Origin: Acanthosepion esculentum
Taxonomy: Eukaryota; Mollusca; Cephalopoda; Sepiida; Sepiidae
Reading direction: 5' to 3'
DNA: 64,000 bases
Assembly (NCBI GenBank): GCA_964036315.1
Contig: OZ038482.1
Coordinates: 8,427,520-8,491,519, forward strand
Within the stretch, counting starts at the first letter, position 1; every line of letters starts with the position of its first letter. The translations under genes and the position numbers were made by a program. Under the pieces are notes generated by a model, which was not told the DNA's origin, ran no database searches, and saw nothing but the letters and a program-made list of their open reading frames with translations. Shown here piece after piece: positions 11,601 through 24,240 of the stretch.

Positions 11601-14389
11601 AAGACTGTGCTAATTTATTTGAATGTTTATTTTGAGTTATATCAGGCCATGTATATTGTTCTGTTTGCTATTTTTGGTGGTGAAGTTTGGAACATTTCAA
11701 TACTCGTTTGTAGTATCTTATAACCTTTTTTGATAGAGTGCTATTTTCAGGGCCTTGTATTCTTGTGATAGTGTTTAAAGATTCCAAATTCTATAATTTT
11801 CTGTTTCTTGTACCAAGGATCACATTTTTGGCAGACATCAAAAAGATGTGAAAAGATATACATACTTTTTTAATAAGTACCTCCATTGTCAGGGTGAGCC
11901 ATCAGTTTGCTTAGCAAATAAGGACTTTTGGGCCTCAAGTTGCTTAGTTGGTTGCTTGATGTAATGAGTTATTTCTATGTATATGTTTTCTTCATTCTAG
12001 TCATACCTTGCTTGTAGCACACAAGACCATCAAGTCGTCTTCGAATAGGTCCTATGTTTTACTGACCAGACTGCCAAAAAAGAAGAGGTCAAAGTGAAGA
12101 TAAAATCATGCTGCCAATTTGTCTCTATTAACAACACTTATAACCAGGCAAAATTTAATGTTCTCAGCATCAGTGGTTCCTGAGATATAAAACTTTATCT
12201 GGTCTGCAAAATATACAGATATCATGTGATCATCTTGAAAGCTCCACACAGTGAGAGCAAGGTCTGAGACAACATATGGGTTGATCGGAAGTATTCTAAA
12301 ATATGTCTGCCTGTCACCCCCCTCTTTCTATCTCTCTCTGCAGACTATTTGTCAAATTCAATTTGACAGACCAATTATTGGTCTGTAAATTATGGGTGTT
12401 TGGTCAGTATTTCATTCATTAAGAGGCATATAGAAATGGTAGTTCCTTGTTATGTGTTATTTTTTTTATGTTACCTACTGTTTCACTGCTATATACATAC
12501 TGATATATACCAGCTGATAATGGTGAAATACAGCTACATTTTACTTCAGGTTCCTTATTTCAGATCTGGTTTGCAAATTACCTCCCATAACTAAATTTCC
12601 CCAGGTGGTCCAAATGAAGACCTTTCAATTTTCAAGAGATGACCATAACCTTTCTAAAATTACAATATTTAACTTGGTAACATTTTTTTTTCTGGTGAAC
12701 ATTGATATCAACCAGACTATTAGCATTTCATAGAGAAATTGTGGTATTATGGTAAGTATGTTTACCCTGCCTCGCCACCAAGGCTGGATGTGACACAAGG
12801 TCTTTTTAATGTGGGGAGCACCATATGCATATTTATGCATATGGGTCAAGGACAAAAACATTTTTACTCAGCCCCCATGACCACTGTCACACTGGCATCT
12901 GTATTACACCAACCCAATTTGTTTGGTGCAATGAGGAAGGTGCTGCCACAGAGTTAAAATTCTCGGGGCTGAGCAAGTTCTCCCATCTAAAATTTCTGAG
13001 AATCATAGCTCCACTTACTGCATGCCTCAATAAATCCTCATTGGTTAATGGTTAACTCCTGTAGTAGGTAAGTAAGAATGTAATGTTTTGGTGTAATATA
13101 TTTTGGTGTATATAATTTTGAATATTGTAGTATGTTTGGGTTAGTGACTGTGGCTAGCTAAGTTTAAATATAAAACAGATGAAGACCAGACTTCCGCCAT
13201 CTTCATTTTTGGCCTTGTGCCACATTTTCTGTATTTCACAGAAATAAATATTGCTTTCTTTGGCAATCTAAGTGAAAAGGTTGAGTAAAAATATAGCAAT
13301 TGGTTTTTAGACAATACCTTAAAACATGCTTAACAAAGATTAAGAGCACTCAGATTCTAGTTTATTTAGTACAGAGTAAAGAAATCCCATGTTGTTTTTA
13401 TGGTAGATCAAAGAACATGACTGCAGAAAAGACAAAGAAATGTGCCATAATTATATACAGGTAACTAGTTGGAAATGTTTATTTGCTAAATTTCTTGTAA
13501 ATAGGGTGCTTTACTTGGAGCAGTGGTTAGCAAGCTAGTTGTGCTTGAACATTATTACTGCAATTAATTTGATAATTATTGGGTACACCATACTTGTAGT
13601 TTTGTGGTATATGAAGCTATTTTTTTCAAATATTAATTTCATATCAGTAGATGCTGTTAGAGAGGAAAGAGATGAACAGGCTTGAGATCTAATTAGATTT
13701 GTGTTTTGTTTTTCTGCAACATGGTGGATTGTTACCTTAATCCGTTTTACTTTGGAATTTGATTAAATTATAAAGGAAAATATATTCATTTTCTTAAATC
13801 AAAGTTACATTTTTCATTCCTTTTAAATTTTGAAGTGGGTGTCAAATAATCTCGTCCTGATCAAAAACGTCTGTTTTTTGTGATGTGGGGCAGACCAAGA
13901 AATTTTATATAGAAAGAAAAGGATTTGTGTTTTCAATTAGAACATTTGATATTTTTGGTTTAGTAAATTAAATTATCAAGAGCTTTAAAAAAAGATTTTA
14001 CTGAGTTAGTTACACGTGATTTGAAAAACATAAACCTTGAATATTTTTCATGTAAAGCAAAAAAAGAAAAGAGACATTTTTAATGTGAAACATTTTAATA
14101 ATTTAAGTTTATTTTTTTTTCCTCTTAAAAATTAGTCGAAAATATAATACACATCGAAAAACTAAATTCTTGGATGAGGAAATACATGCAAAAATTTATT
14201 TTATTTTATTTTTTCCTATCGTAAAAAATTTACCGGAAATCTGATTGTTTATATACACAGTTTCGTATAATTTTTATTCATACAATTTAATATTTTTTTA
14301 GCATCTTTGAAATAAAGTTGATTTATTTGTATGATTTTTGTTCCAATTCTATAAGTCATAATCAATACGCCATCTACTTTTGTTTTACA
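11601..14389. other. Intergenic, non-coding, with dispersed repeat pieces
   Basis: No supported gene. A head-like piece of the 'GTGGTAT...GGCCTTGTGYCACAA' family lies at 12735-12805 ('TTGTGGTATTATGG' to 'GTGACACAAGGTC'). An end-like piece lies at 13208-13225 ('GGCCTTGTGCCACATTTT'). Confidence 0.45.
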
Positions 14390-14514
14390 ATTAATATAGC
14401 GCCGACCGTCGCAGTTGTCGTTGTGAAGACGCCATTTTGGATAGCGATTATTGAATTGTCTTTTGGAGCGAACACGTCTCTTCGGCACATTGTCTAATAA
14501 TTGTCTACTGCTTA
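14390..14514 (+). promoter_or_regulatory. Candidate promoter / non-coding first exon of the zinc-finger gene
   Basis: Within very AT-rich DNA this patch is rich in CpG. It carries GCCATTTTGG at 14431-14440, a good YY1-type core promoter element. It ends at a consensus 5' splice site (CTTA|GTAAGTAT, GT at 14515-14516). The next in-order acceptor is at 19148, just before the first coding exon. I infer a short 5'-UTR exon and an intron of about 4.6 kb. A 103-codon minus frame (14560-14249) covers the same bases but has no recognisable domain. Confidence 0.4.
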
Positions 14515-15466
14515 GTAAGTATCGCTTTTTAAAATATTTATATTGTTCTTTAGTAGTCAATATAACTCGATGTGTTGTTAAATATACAGAAAAACATTAT
14601 TTACTAAGTATTTAAATAATATCTTGATTCTTTATTTATTCAATGTGCTTTTTTTGTATCATCGAGAAAACGAGTTCGACAAAGTGACCTTAAAGCAGTT
14701 TCTATTCTTTTCTTTTTCAATATGGAAATGGGTTTTTTCTCTCTTTTTTTTTTTGTTACGTTTTGTTTCTCCTATTGTAATACATTTGAGCACTATCTTA
14801 TTAGGCACTTTAAAGTTATAAAAAATGTCTAATTATGTTGAATTAATAATGACGAGCAAAGCAGCAGCCTAAATGTACAGGGTCACATTTCCGTAAAAAA
14901 GGAAAAAACGACTATTCTTTTCCTTCAAGCGGGAGTTTTGAAAAAAATATATTTTTAGGTTTATTTTTTTTTTTATTTGTAAATTCTTGCTCATTTTTCT
15001 GCCTTTTTTTAAAAACAGGAAATATTTGAAGGCTGTGATTGATTTATCTCTGTTCAAACACCATTTTGACTTGTTCAAACGGCTTTTTGTTGGTAACACT
15101 TGACCTGATGAGGTGGTGAGGGGGGAAAGCATTCTGATACCGGCAGATTTGATTTTTTTTCTTCTTTTTAACAACATATTTTCTTCCTTTTTATTTACCT
15201 CTTCCCTGTATGGTTTTAATATAAAAAAAAGTAATAATACATATAACGAAAGCTTCGGTTTCTCGTTTTATTTTGTGCTGTGAAATTATCAATTACATTT
15301 TTCTTTTTCTTTTTTTTTTTTTTTTAACATTTCTCCACCTTTCCTTTTATTTTCAAAGGAATGATTTTTTTTTTTTTTAAAGCGGTGAATGATTTTATAT
15401 ACGAAAGGAAGAGGTGCGTGAAATGAACAATCCAGACTGTTAAAAATATTTTAAATGTAAATGTTT

Positions 15467-15500
<34 letters not shown>

Positions 15501-18500
15501 ACTCTCACAAACAATTTGCTTGAAAAACGTTACTTTCCTTGGACATCTTTCCTCGCTTTTATCAAGACTGAATGAAAAGAGGAAAATAAAAAGATAATGA
15601 AATTTAATTTATTTTACATTTTACCATTTTTTAAAAAATTTTTTCTTTTTTTTTTTTTTCTTTTTTTTTTTTCTTTAAAAATACTCCAGGAAATGAAGCT
15701 GTTCCGTTTACTGGACGAATAAAAAAAAAATTAATTGAAGCAAAAAATGAATTAACAGAATAAAAATTTAATAGATTTACAATTTGAATTAAATGAAAGT
15801 TACTTTCAACTGAAGTAAATCAATTTGTAAATTGGCAGCTTAGTGGACTTTTTAGGAAAGTTCAGAATACAAGTGAATAGAATGAGCCAACATAATATTG
15901 TACATGATATGCTTAAAAACTTGCATTTCAAAAACTATTTTCCTAAAAACTTACCCCCCCCCCAAAAAAAAAACCCCTGCTTTTAGCATGTTTTGATAAA
16001 GTCGGGATAATTGGAAAGTTGGATAATCTTAATAATCAAGCTTTGTTAAAATTTTATGTAAACTTTGAAAGTTATAGTAGCTAAAATTGGCCTGACCATT
16101 TATTACATCCGGTTTTTTTTTTATTTTTTTTTTTACTTGAAGGCACACTGCAAATCAGTGATTTCTCACCTTCAGCATAGCTGCATGTTTCCAAGCTTGT
16201 CCATCTGCTCATTTATTATAAAACCCACCAAAACACTGTATTGGTGTACATTCACTTTGTCAATCTAAAAAAAAAAAAAAATATATATCTCCTGGACTAT
16301 TCACAGATTCAGTTTTGCTAAATAATAATCTTGACAGTAGTCTAATATTTCTTTATCTAAGAAAATCATAAGTTAATTTAAATTTGGCAACAGAAGTTGT
16401 ACATTTTGTCTGCATTTATGATGTAGTCTAAAAGAAAATCATCCAATTTTTATTGTCTATTAACAAAATTGGCAGAAAATAAGATAATCCTTAGTATCAG
16501 TTTTTTGTGTACTTTTGAAGTAAATTGAAATTCTCATGGCAAACAAATGTCATAGTTTGCTCTATTCTAATTTTATGATTCTTTTGAACATATGATTATA
16601 CTACACCTTCTCTTTTGTTTATGTGCTTTATAAACTCCTGCTTAGAAAATACTGTATTAACACAAGGTTTAACTGATTTATAAAGATAAACTTTAAGTTA
16701 ACTGAAACACAAGATGTAAATACAAAAATCAAACTTTTATCCAGTGGATTCATATTAATGTACTTCTAATAAAGATCAATTGCTTCAAAAATAAAGTGTG
16801 AAAGAATAACAAAGGCAGAGATTGTTGTAAACAAAGTTTGATTTCTTCAAAACAAGCACCCAATATTTTAAAAGTTGCTAAACACTCCAGAAATTGACAT
16901 GCCTTTCATAAAAAAAGTAATCTAAACTTCTATTTTTATCTGTAGTTTTGCCAGCATTTGAAACAAAGGAATAATTTCTGTATATATTATTATGGGATGA
17001 CAATGTATAATATTTTTATATATCAAGAACAGTTTTGGAGTAAAGATGTATGACAAAGTGGAAAAAGTGTTTTGTCTGATGAAGTTTTAAGGGACTAAAT
17101 GTGTCACATGAAAGCTTTTTTTCCACTTTGTCATTTATACTATTATAAAATTGAATTTAATCTTTTGCCATTTTTGAGAAAGATCTGACCAACTCCAATT
17201 TGTAAATATAAGCATTACATTTTATCAATTTTTTTTTTTTTTTTCCCAATATTATTCTTGTGGGTGAACATTTATAAAAAAAAAAAAATGTAACTAATCA
17301 CTGTTTCAAAACAACTGGCTGTAGTTGAAAAGAAATTCAACTGTTGTGATGTTTATTCATTACATTTTGCAAAAAGACCCAATTTATGGAGTTAAATTTC
17401 CAGAAATAAAGACTCATGTTGCCATTATTAACAGCAAAAATACTGATTTAATATCTAAATCCATGGATGTGGTTAGACATGGTTAGTCTGTATGTTATTT
17501 CTGGATCCAATCTGTAGTCTTTCCAAAAATTGGGAACCAACATCTCTCTAAAGAACTTGGAAGTAGTCATTACAGAAACAGCAGCCTTTTTTTTTTATCT
17601 GGATTAATGTTCACTACTGAATTAAGTACATCAAAATGGGAGGTGGTTTAAAATATTTATCATGTGAAATAAATGCTATTTTTTCATCTACAAACCTATT
17701 GGTGTACTTGTATATTTCTATTTAACATCACATTAGATATTGCAAAGAAATAGTTATTCCCTAAGGTGTTTGAAGTTATTCCCCCTCTTCACATTGTAGA
17801 ATATGATGCCTTGGTCAGCTGTCCAGCAATAATCTCCACCTTTGTCAGCTTTAAAGTTCAAATGAAAAAATGTTTATAAATCTATTCTATATTTGTAGTG
17901 TGTTTCTAACACATACTGGACAATCATCCTTGTTAAATGTGTTAATAAACTTGATGGAACTTTACTGGTTGTTATTTTTATTGAATTTTTCCTTTCATTT
18001 TATTAATAGTCTTGTTCTAAAGATAATTTCAAAATAGCTGGAAAGCTAACAAAATTTTTTCCTTATTGAAAGAATTGATGTGTTTTTTTTTAATTTTTTT
18101 TTTTTTTTATATGAGAATTTGCTTCAAATGAGAAGATTTTACAAAACTGTTGCCCCTATTGGGTGCTGAAAGGGTTTTTTTCTTGATTGTTTTTTTGCAA
18201 CCATTTTTAGCCTGTCAACAGACGTTGAAATATATTTGGGAGAGAGATTTGCAAATTCCATTTTGGATGCAGATTAGAAAAATTCTGAAATAGATGTCCA
18301 CAAAAATGTTTTCTGTCTTTGATTCAACAAATTTTTTTTTTCTCAGAAATAACAGTTAAAGTTTTACAGAATTCCCATTGACATGACTTGTCAATGTTTT
18401 TTGTTATGTAATAAGGTTCAAGTGTTGTGGCTTCATGTAAGAAAATCATGCATTTCAATCATTTCTTTTAGATTTGACAGAAATATGACACCCAATCTGC

Positions 18501-19148
18501 AAATTTTTATCATCGACATTTGTAACCTTGTTGCAAAATCAACAGAATGATTGTACAAACAAGCTTATGAAATTTTTTTTTTTCAATAAAAAAAAAATAT
18601 AAGACTGGTTAATAAAGTCTGTAGTCTAAAATATTGGATTTACAACTACAAACAAAAATTATCCTTAAAATTGTTTTTTTGTGTTTGTAAAGAAAAAATT
18701 GTGAATAATAATAGTGGTTTAAGTAAAAGGGTGAAATTCCTATATTTTATCAAAATGAAAATTATTGATGGCACTTTTTTTTTTTTTTTTTTTTTTTTCT
18801 CAAAACTGTTGTTTTTTTGTTGATTTATCAGAAACAACAGTTGGCAAGTGCTTCATTGTTGAGGAAAGATTACTAACAGTTTATTTTCCAATCTCAATAA
18901 TATACAAATCTAAAGCAATTCTAAGAAAAAAAAGTTGATAGCGATTATACTGAAGAAATAGAATTGTTTTATGGAAATTATTTTTAATGTTAAATCAGAA
19001 ATAATAAACTTAAGGCTTTTTCACTCAAAATTATAAAAGAATAGACAATGAAAGAAAAGAAAAAAGAAATTCTTTGAATTGTTTTGATTTTGTACTTCCT
19101 TTGCAATATCTTCCCTTTTTTTTTTCTTTTATTTTTTTTTTTAAATAG
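14515..19148 (+). other. Putative intron 1 of the zinc-finger gene
   Basis: Non-coding and very AT-rich. It holds a poly(A) run of about 31 bases at 15468-15498 and several long T runs. It ends in a long polypyrimidine tract and 'TTTTAAATAG' at 19148. No other gene is seen in it. Confidence 0.4.
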
Positions 19149-19270
19149 GGACTAAAGGGTTTTGAAATCCACTGCAATTAAAGCCTCCTTCCTCCAAGTA
19201 TGGATCTGACTCCTCGTGGCATACCAGCACCCAGAGGAAATCGTGGCAAATCTTCCTTGTTGCCAAGAAA
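19149..19270 (+). CDS. Zinc-finger gene, first coding exon (ATG at 19200)
   Basis: The acceptor is TTTTAAATAG|G and the donor is AAGAAA|GTGTGT. The 51 bases before the ATG are 5'-UTR with an in-frame TAA at 19179-19181. It encodes 'MDLTPRGIPAPRGNRGKSS' and a few more residues, then leaves 2 nt of a codon. The first base of the next exon completes it (AA+T, Asn). Confidence 0.8.
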
Positions 19271-22200
19271 GTGTGTATCTAATTATTGATTTTATTTTAA
19301 AGTCAATGACACAGCACTAAATGTCTTTGTTTTTAGATTGAAGATTTTCTCTAAGTTATTTGGAATTATTAATTTTTAAATAATTTTTCTTTCTTTTTTT
19401 CTCATTGTTGCTTTTTATCAAAACTGGGTTTGTTTTACAACTATTAAGCAAGCAACATGGTATATCTGTATGAAATTTGTTGTCCATGTCAAACTGACTC
19501 CCAAAGATGAGAGTTCAAATCTTGTGGATACTTTATTTTCTGATCCCTGCTGCTTACTTGACAGTCACAGAATGTAAAACAACCTGAAACATGATTTTAA
19601 AAAGATGGGGGGAAAGCAACAAAGGTGAAAGAAAAAAAAATTTTGAAAATTAATGAAAATGCTTCATCTAAGAGATTCAGACAATTGAAGACTATTATGT
19701 CTGCTACTACTATTATTTACTAAGTTATTTGAAAAGTTGAATTTTTCATTTATAATTTCAATTGTGATTTTTTTTTCATTTTTTTTTTTTTTTTTCTTTT
19801 GGTGGTCATTTTTCTGGCTACCATTTGAACCTGTTGTTTGCACAATTGAAAAGGAATATTTAAGTAGCCACTTAAAACATGGTGTTTTGGGTTTTTTTAT
19901 AGATGCCTGAATCAAGGGCTATTAAATGTTATTTAAAAAAATTTTTATTTTTTTAATGTGCAAATAAAATTCAGCTGTTTTATTTTCTTTACATCATTTA
20001 CCTGTAGAGGTTGTGTTGAGAAAATTTTCACATATATTGAATGTGAACAGATGATCATGTCAAAAAGCAAAAAAAACAAACTTTGCTTTTTCATTGATCC
20101 TTTTGTCAAAATTGATGCATCTCCCTTCTATACAAATTAGTACACACTGCCTTTTTAACTAGAAATTTGTAAATATTATTTCAAACCCACAATTCTTGAA
20201 ATGTGTTGCTTCCTCGATAAGTTTTGATGAGGCTTGTATTATTTTCAACTCTATTAATTAGTGGGGAAATGAAAGTCCATTGTTTATGTCTCTTTTTCAT
20301 TAGAAATTTACTTGATTTCTATAATGTATTGAAAACTAACTGCCATCTTGATGAAATTATCAACTCTGAGTCCATTATGATTATTTGTCAATTCTATAGA
20401 AAGATGAATGCTTGTCATTTCTGTACATGACACAACCATGAGGTGTTTTTTTTTTTTTGGGGTTTTTTTTTGTTTTTGTTTGTTTTTTGTTTTCCTGCTA
20501 TGATGGAGAATGTTTGAAAACGAATGTAAAGTTGATTGTTTAGAAAAGTTTTTGACTTTTGGTTGTTGCTGCTTTCTTTTTTCTTTTTCTTTTTTTTTTC
20601 TCCCCTCTCTAGTTAATATCTACTTTATGGCAAATCTTTATTTTCAGTTCATTCCGTGGTGGTCCTCACAATAACTTTTTTCCTCCACCTCTTCATGTCA
20701 ATTCTCAAGGACCACCCATACCTGCGAGAGGACCCAGAGACCCTTCCCTTGCAGGTGTTCCTCCGATGCTTGGACCACCAGGGAACTTGGATTCAATTCC
20801 TGGAAGAACAAATTTTGGTAAACTCATCAATTTTATTTCTTACTGTATCTATATTATTGTTACTATTTGTGAATACAAAAAATATCGAATTTTTTTCTAA
20901 AGATTTCATTTCTTGTCTGAAGGTTTAAAAAATAAATCCTCCTCCTCTTTGCTTATTTTTTCTATCTCTGGTTAATGGTTAAACTTGCTTTCCTATTGTA
21001 CATTAGTGCAATTCCCATTTAGTTATTAATTGAAGTTTTTCTCAATTATGAAATAATAAATTAACTTTTTTTGCAGGCAGAGGAGACCGTTTGTCCATGG
21101 GTATTCCTGAAAGAGGTCCTTTAAGAAACAGGGATTTTGCACCATCTCCACCACGTGAAATGAGGAGAGATTATAGAAACGAGAGGTCAGTGTTTTCTCA
21201 AGTCACCCTCCACACACACACAGCAACCTAATTCTGCTTTCTTTGTCATAAATTTGCAACAAACTTATTCCATTCTTGTATTGAAATATTCACTGTTTAA
21301 TGCAACCATTACTAAAGTTTGTTGCATTAAAGAGCACTTCATCTGTTCTGGACTTGAATGCTTACTCATTGAGAAGAATATCTTGGTTTCAGAAATGGGC
21401 TCCTTCTTCCTCTCTAAGCAAAAGTTGAAGAATACAGTTGTCACTCCTAAGAATGTAGAAACTTGATAAAGGTTCAGGAGAAGTAAAAGAAAAGCATAGA
21501 TTTGTTGTTAATATGTAACAACTTTATAGGTGTTGATAACTTTTTTACACATTTGAATAGAACATATAGAATGAAAATTAATGTTCAAATAGGTTGACAA
21601 AGATGAAAACTGTCTTGAAATATTCAGTTTGTTAATAAGCTTCCAAATTTGGTCAATGGTTGGCCTCTCCACATGACTGGTAACAATAGTTTCTCACTTT
21701 GCTGCTTATATGCACCTATAACCAGAAGTGGGGGTAAACAAAAATAAGTAGAAGCCAGTGTTCAAGCTTGCATTAAAAAATGCTTTAGAATTTATGAAAA
21801 TCCTGAGTGTTCTCCATGATTGGTTGTATCTTTATATATAACGACAATATCTGCACTAATTATTTATTAGAATTGCCACACCTGGCGAGTCATCACCATG
21901 TCTCAAGGTTGGCTTTCCTACACCACGTTTTGGCAGAGAGCTTGATTTTGGTGTGGAGTGTTAGGGACGCCTTACCATCACTCCTCCCATTTCTTGGGGG
22001 TAAGCATCTTGTGGAAGGTTGTCAAGTTTCCTCAGCGAGTGTTGGTCGGCCTTGAGAGTCATTCTTCGGTCCAATGACCTTTCTCGGTCTCAAAGACTAT
22101 TGTATTGTGAATTAGTGGAGGGCATTGTGAAGGATCCTCTGTGTGACTTTGTTGGCATCAGAGTTGCGCTCTTTTTTGTCTTTGGGACACATTTTAAATT

Positions 22201-24240
22201 TTATAATTAATGATTAATTTATTAAATCTTAATTTCTATTTTTTATTAAAATTCAGGCTACAATTCTTTACAGACTAGAGAGCTTTCATATTTTAAAATG
22301 ATTTTCTGTTCTTAAAAAATAGCTGTTTGCCTCCTTGTTAATGATGACAAATATTTTGTGTGATTAATTTATAAAACTATAAAAAAGAATCTGCATAAAT
22401 GACTGAAAGTTTTTATTTGTGTGAATATCACTAGAATGAAATAAGTTATAAAAATTACATCTTCAAAAGTATGAAATCAGTAAATTATATTTTTCTTTTC
22501 TTTTCTTTTTTAGCCACGACTATGAAAGAAGTGGCCTCTTGCCTCATGATTATGACTCCTACAGAAATTATGGTGAGTTGAACATGAATTGCAATCAGAC
22601 AATGAAAATGTGGAAACAAATTGTGTAAGCTGTAAATAGACGCTTTTTCAATTTGTTTCTGGTGTTTCAATGCGCCATGCCTTAAAACAATCTTAGTTGA
22701 TGTTTTTTTTATTGCCTAGTATTCCATCTGGATCTTCTGTCAATAATGGTCATTTATGGGGGGGAAATAATAAACCCTGTTTCATAAATGTTTATATGTG
22801 CAACTACAACTGATGTTTTCAGTCAATAATGGAATTGATTTTCTTTTCTCACAAGTATTTTTTTTTATTTTTTAAAGTGGCTGTTATGTGAAAGTTAAAC
22901 TTCTTTTTCCTTTTAAGTTTGTAAACAATTTTCTAATTGTGTTGTTTGTAGGTCCACATGATTTCTCTGGCCCACCATCTGGTAACTATTCCTTTTATGG
23001 ACCATCTTCTACAAATGCCCATTTCAACTTTATGCCTGATCAAAAGATGCAAGCTGATGAACCAGGGGGCTATGCGATTCCATTTCATGCTGCTAATAAT
23101 GCTACTGATCTCTATCCCAGCCCTAACCCGCAAATTCCATATAACATGCCTGTGAATAAATTACCTACTAAGCGCAAAGCACAAGCACAGCCTTTCTCTT
23201 GTAATGTGTGCAATGTTAATTTCAACTCTGAACAGCAGGCTTCTCAGCACTTCAATAGTGTTCGTCATGTGAAGAAGATGCGGTTGATGGAGCCAGGTAA
23301 TCAAATAAAGGAAAATAAAGAAGGCGACTTACTTGATGCAGCAGGTGAAAAACATGGTTTAAGCAAGAAACAAGTATTCACGTGTGAATGCTGTAAGATT
23401 ACTGTAAATTCCTTGCACCAGCTGGATGCTCACAAAAGTGGTAGCAAACACCAGGCCAAACTAACACAAATGGAAACATCCAATGAAATGGAAACAGAAG
23501 ATGATCCTGTTGGTGGCAGTGACAATACTTCACAAAATGCTGTATCTTTTGATAAGAAAAGCGTCTTTTCTTGCGTCTACTGTAATATTTCTGTGAATTC
23601 TCTTCAACAACTAGATGCCCATAAGAGTGGCCAGAAACACCAGTCAAAAATGCAGCAGATGGATCCAGACAAGCAGATGGAAATGGATGAAGATCCAATT
23701 GAAAGTGATGTTAATAATTTATCACTTCCTCCTCCTTCTTCTTCTTTTGATAAGAAAACTGTCTTCACTTGTGAATACTGTAAGATTACGGTGAATTCCC
23801 TGCATCAGTTAGAAGCCCATAAGAATGGTAACAAACACCAGTCGAAGGTGTCGCAGATGGAACCAGGCATGCAGATGGAAAATAAAGATTCAGTTATGGG
23901 TGTCTCCAACAATATGGCACTTCCTTCTTCTTTTGATAAGAAAGGTGTTTTCACTTGTGAATGCTGTAATGTTACTGTGAATTCTCTTCAACAGTTGGAA
24001 GCCCATAAAAGTGGCCAGAAACACCAGTCAAAGCTGCTGCAGATGGATCCTGACAAGCAGATGGAAACCAATTTTGTTACTGCTATTAATAATTTAAAAC
24101 TACCTGTATCTTCAGAGAAGAAACAAAGCTTTACTTGTGTCTACTGTAATATTTCTGTGAATTCATTACAGCAGCTGGAAGCTCATATGAGTGGCAACAA
24201 ACACCAGGCCAAGATGCAAAAGGCACAGGAAGAGAACTAA
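19200..24240 (+). CDS. Six-finger U1-type C2H2 zinc-finger protein (ZNF346/ZNF385-like), 565 aa, five coding exons
   Basis: Joined exons 19200-19270, 20648-20817, 21077-21185, 22514-22572 and 22952-24240 total 1698 nt: 565 codons plus TAA. Every junction has GT/AG and the phases fit. The ATG (A at -3, G at +4) is preceded in frame by a stop at 19179-19181. Residues 1-200 are rich in Gly, Pro, Arg, Asp and Tyr ('RGGPHNNFFPPP', 'RGPRDPSL'), as in RNA-binding proteins. A basic 'TKRK' near 209-212 may be a nuclear signal. Six C-x2-C-x12-H-x5-H fingers follow at about 220-242, 281-303, 344-366, 410-432, 472-494 and 532-554. Fingers 2-6 share 'VNSLxQLxAHxxGxKHQxK', typical of U1-type/JAZ fingers that bind RNA, often double-stranded. 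Acidic, Met-rich linkers separate them, giving a repeat of about 60-66 residues. The likely role is a nuclear RNA-binding regulator. The family is clear; the exact orthologue is not. Confidence 0.9.
20648..20817 (+). CDS. Zinc-finger gene, Gly/Pro/Arg-rich exon
   Basis: The acceptor TTTATTTTCAG precedes 20648 and the donor TTTTG|GTAAAC follows 20817. It encodes a low-complexity Pro/Gly/Arg/Asn stretch ('SFRGGPHNNFFPPPLHVNSQ'), then 'ARGPRDPSLAG'. A paralogous copy of this exon, 93 nt longer and of the same phase, lies at 37246-37508. Confidence 0.85.
21077..21185 (+). CDS. Zinc-finger gene, Arg-rich exon
   Basis: The acceptor TTTTTTGCAG precedes 21077 and the donor GAGAG|GTCAGT follows 21185. 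It encodes 'GRGDRLSMGIPERGPLRNRD' and 'PPREMRRDYRNER', a charged RG/RD-type stretch that continues the style of the exon before. Confidence 0.85.
21860..22190 (+). repeat. GC-richer insert in intron 4, possible LINE fragment
   Basis: This stretch is richer in G and C than the surrounding intron. Overlapping plus frames give 'VSRLAFLHHVL' and 'SALRVILRSNDLSRSQR'. These vaguely recall the reverse transcriptase-to-tail part of the LINE family seen at 9.35 kb. No catalytic motif is visible. Confidence 0.3.
22514..22572 (+). CDS. Zinc-finger gene, short DY-rich exon
   Basis: This is a 59-nt exon with acceptor TTTCTTTTTTAG and donor TTATG|GTGAGT. It encodes 'SHDYERSGLLPHDYDSYRNY' and enters the last exon with one base of a Gly codon. 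Tyr/Asp repeats like this are common in disordered parts of RNA-binding proteins. Confidence 0.8.
22952..24240 (+). CDS. Zinc-finger gene, large last coding exon with all six fingers
   Basis: The acceptor GTTGTTTGTAG ends at 22951. The open frame runs 1289 nt to TAA. It starts with a Gly/Pro/Tyr stretch, then the six fingers. Finger 1 ('CNVCNVNFNS...HFNSVRH') is divergent. Fingers 2-6 are near-copies alternating 'CECCKIT', 'CVYCNIS', 'CEYCKIT', 'CECCNVT' and 'CVYCNIS', which points to internal tandem duplication within one exon. The linker unit contains 'QMxPDKQMExx'. The frame remains open 64 bases left of the acceptor, with an ATG at 22888. That ATG would give a hydrophobic leader unlike the rest, so the spliced model is preferred. 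Confidence 0.92.

Noticed and set aside
14249..14560. 103-codon minus frame
   Set aside because: It overlaps the CpG patch that better fits a promoter and first exon of the zinc-finger gene. No domain is seen.
22888..22951. Alternative start ATG at 22888 for the zinc-finger exon
   Set aside because: The leader it adds is hydrophobic and AT-rich. A good acceptor at 22949-22951 and phase agreement with four upstream exons support splicing instead.
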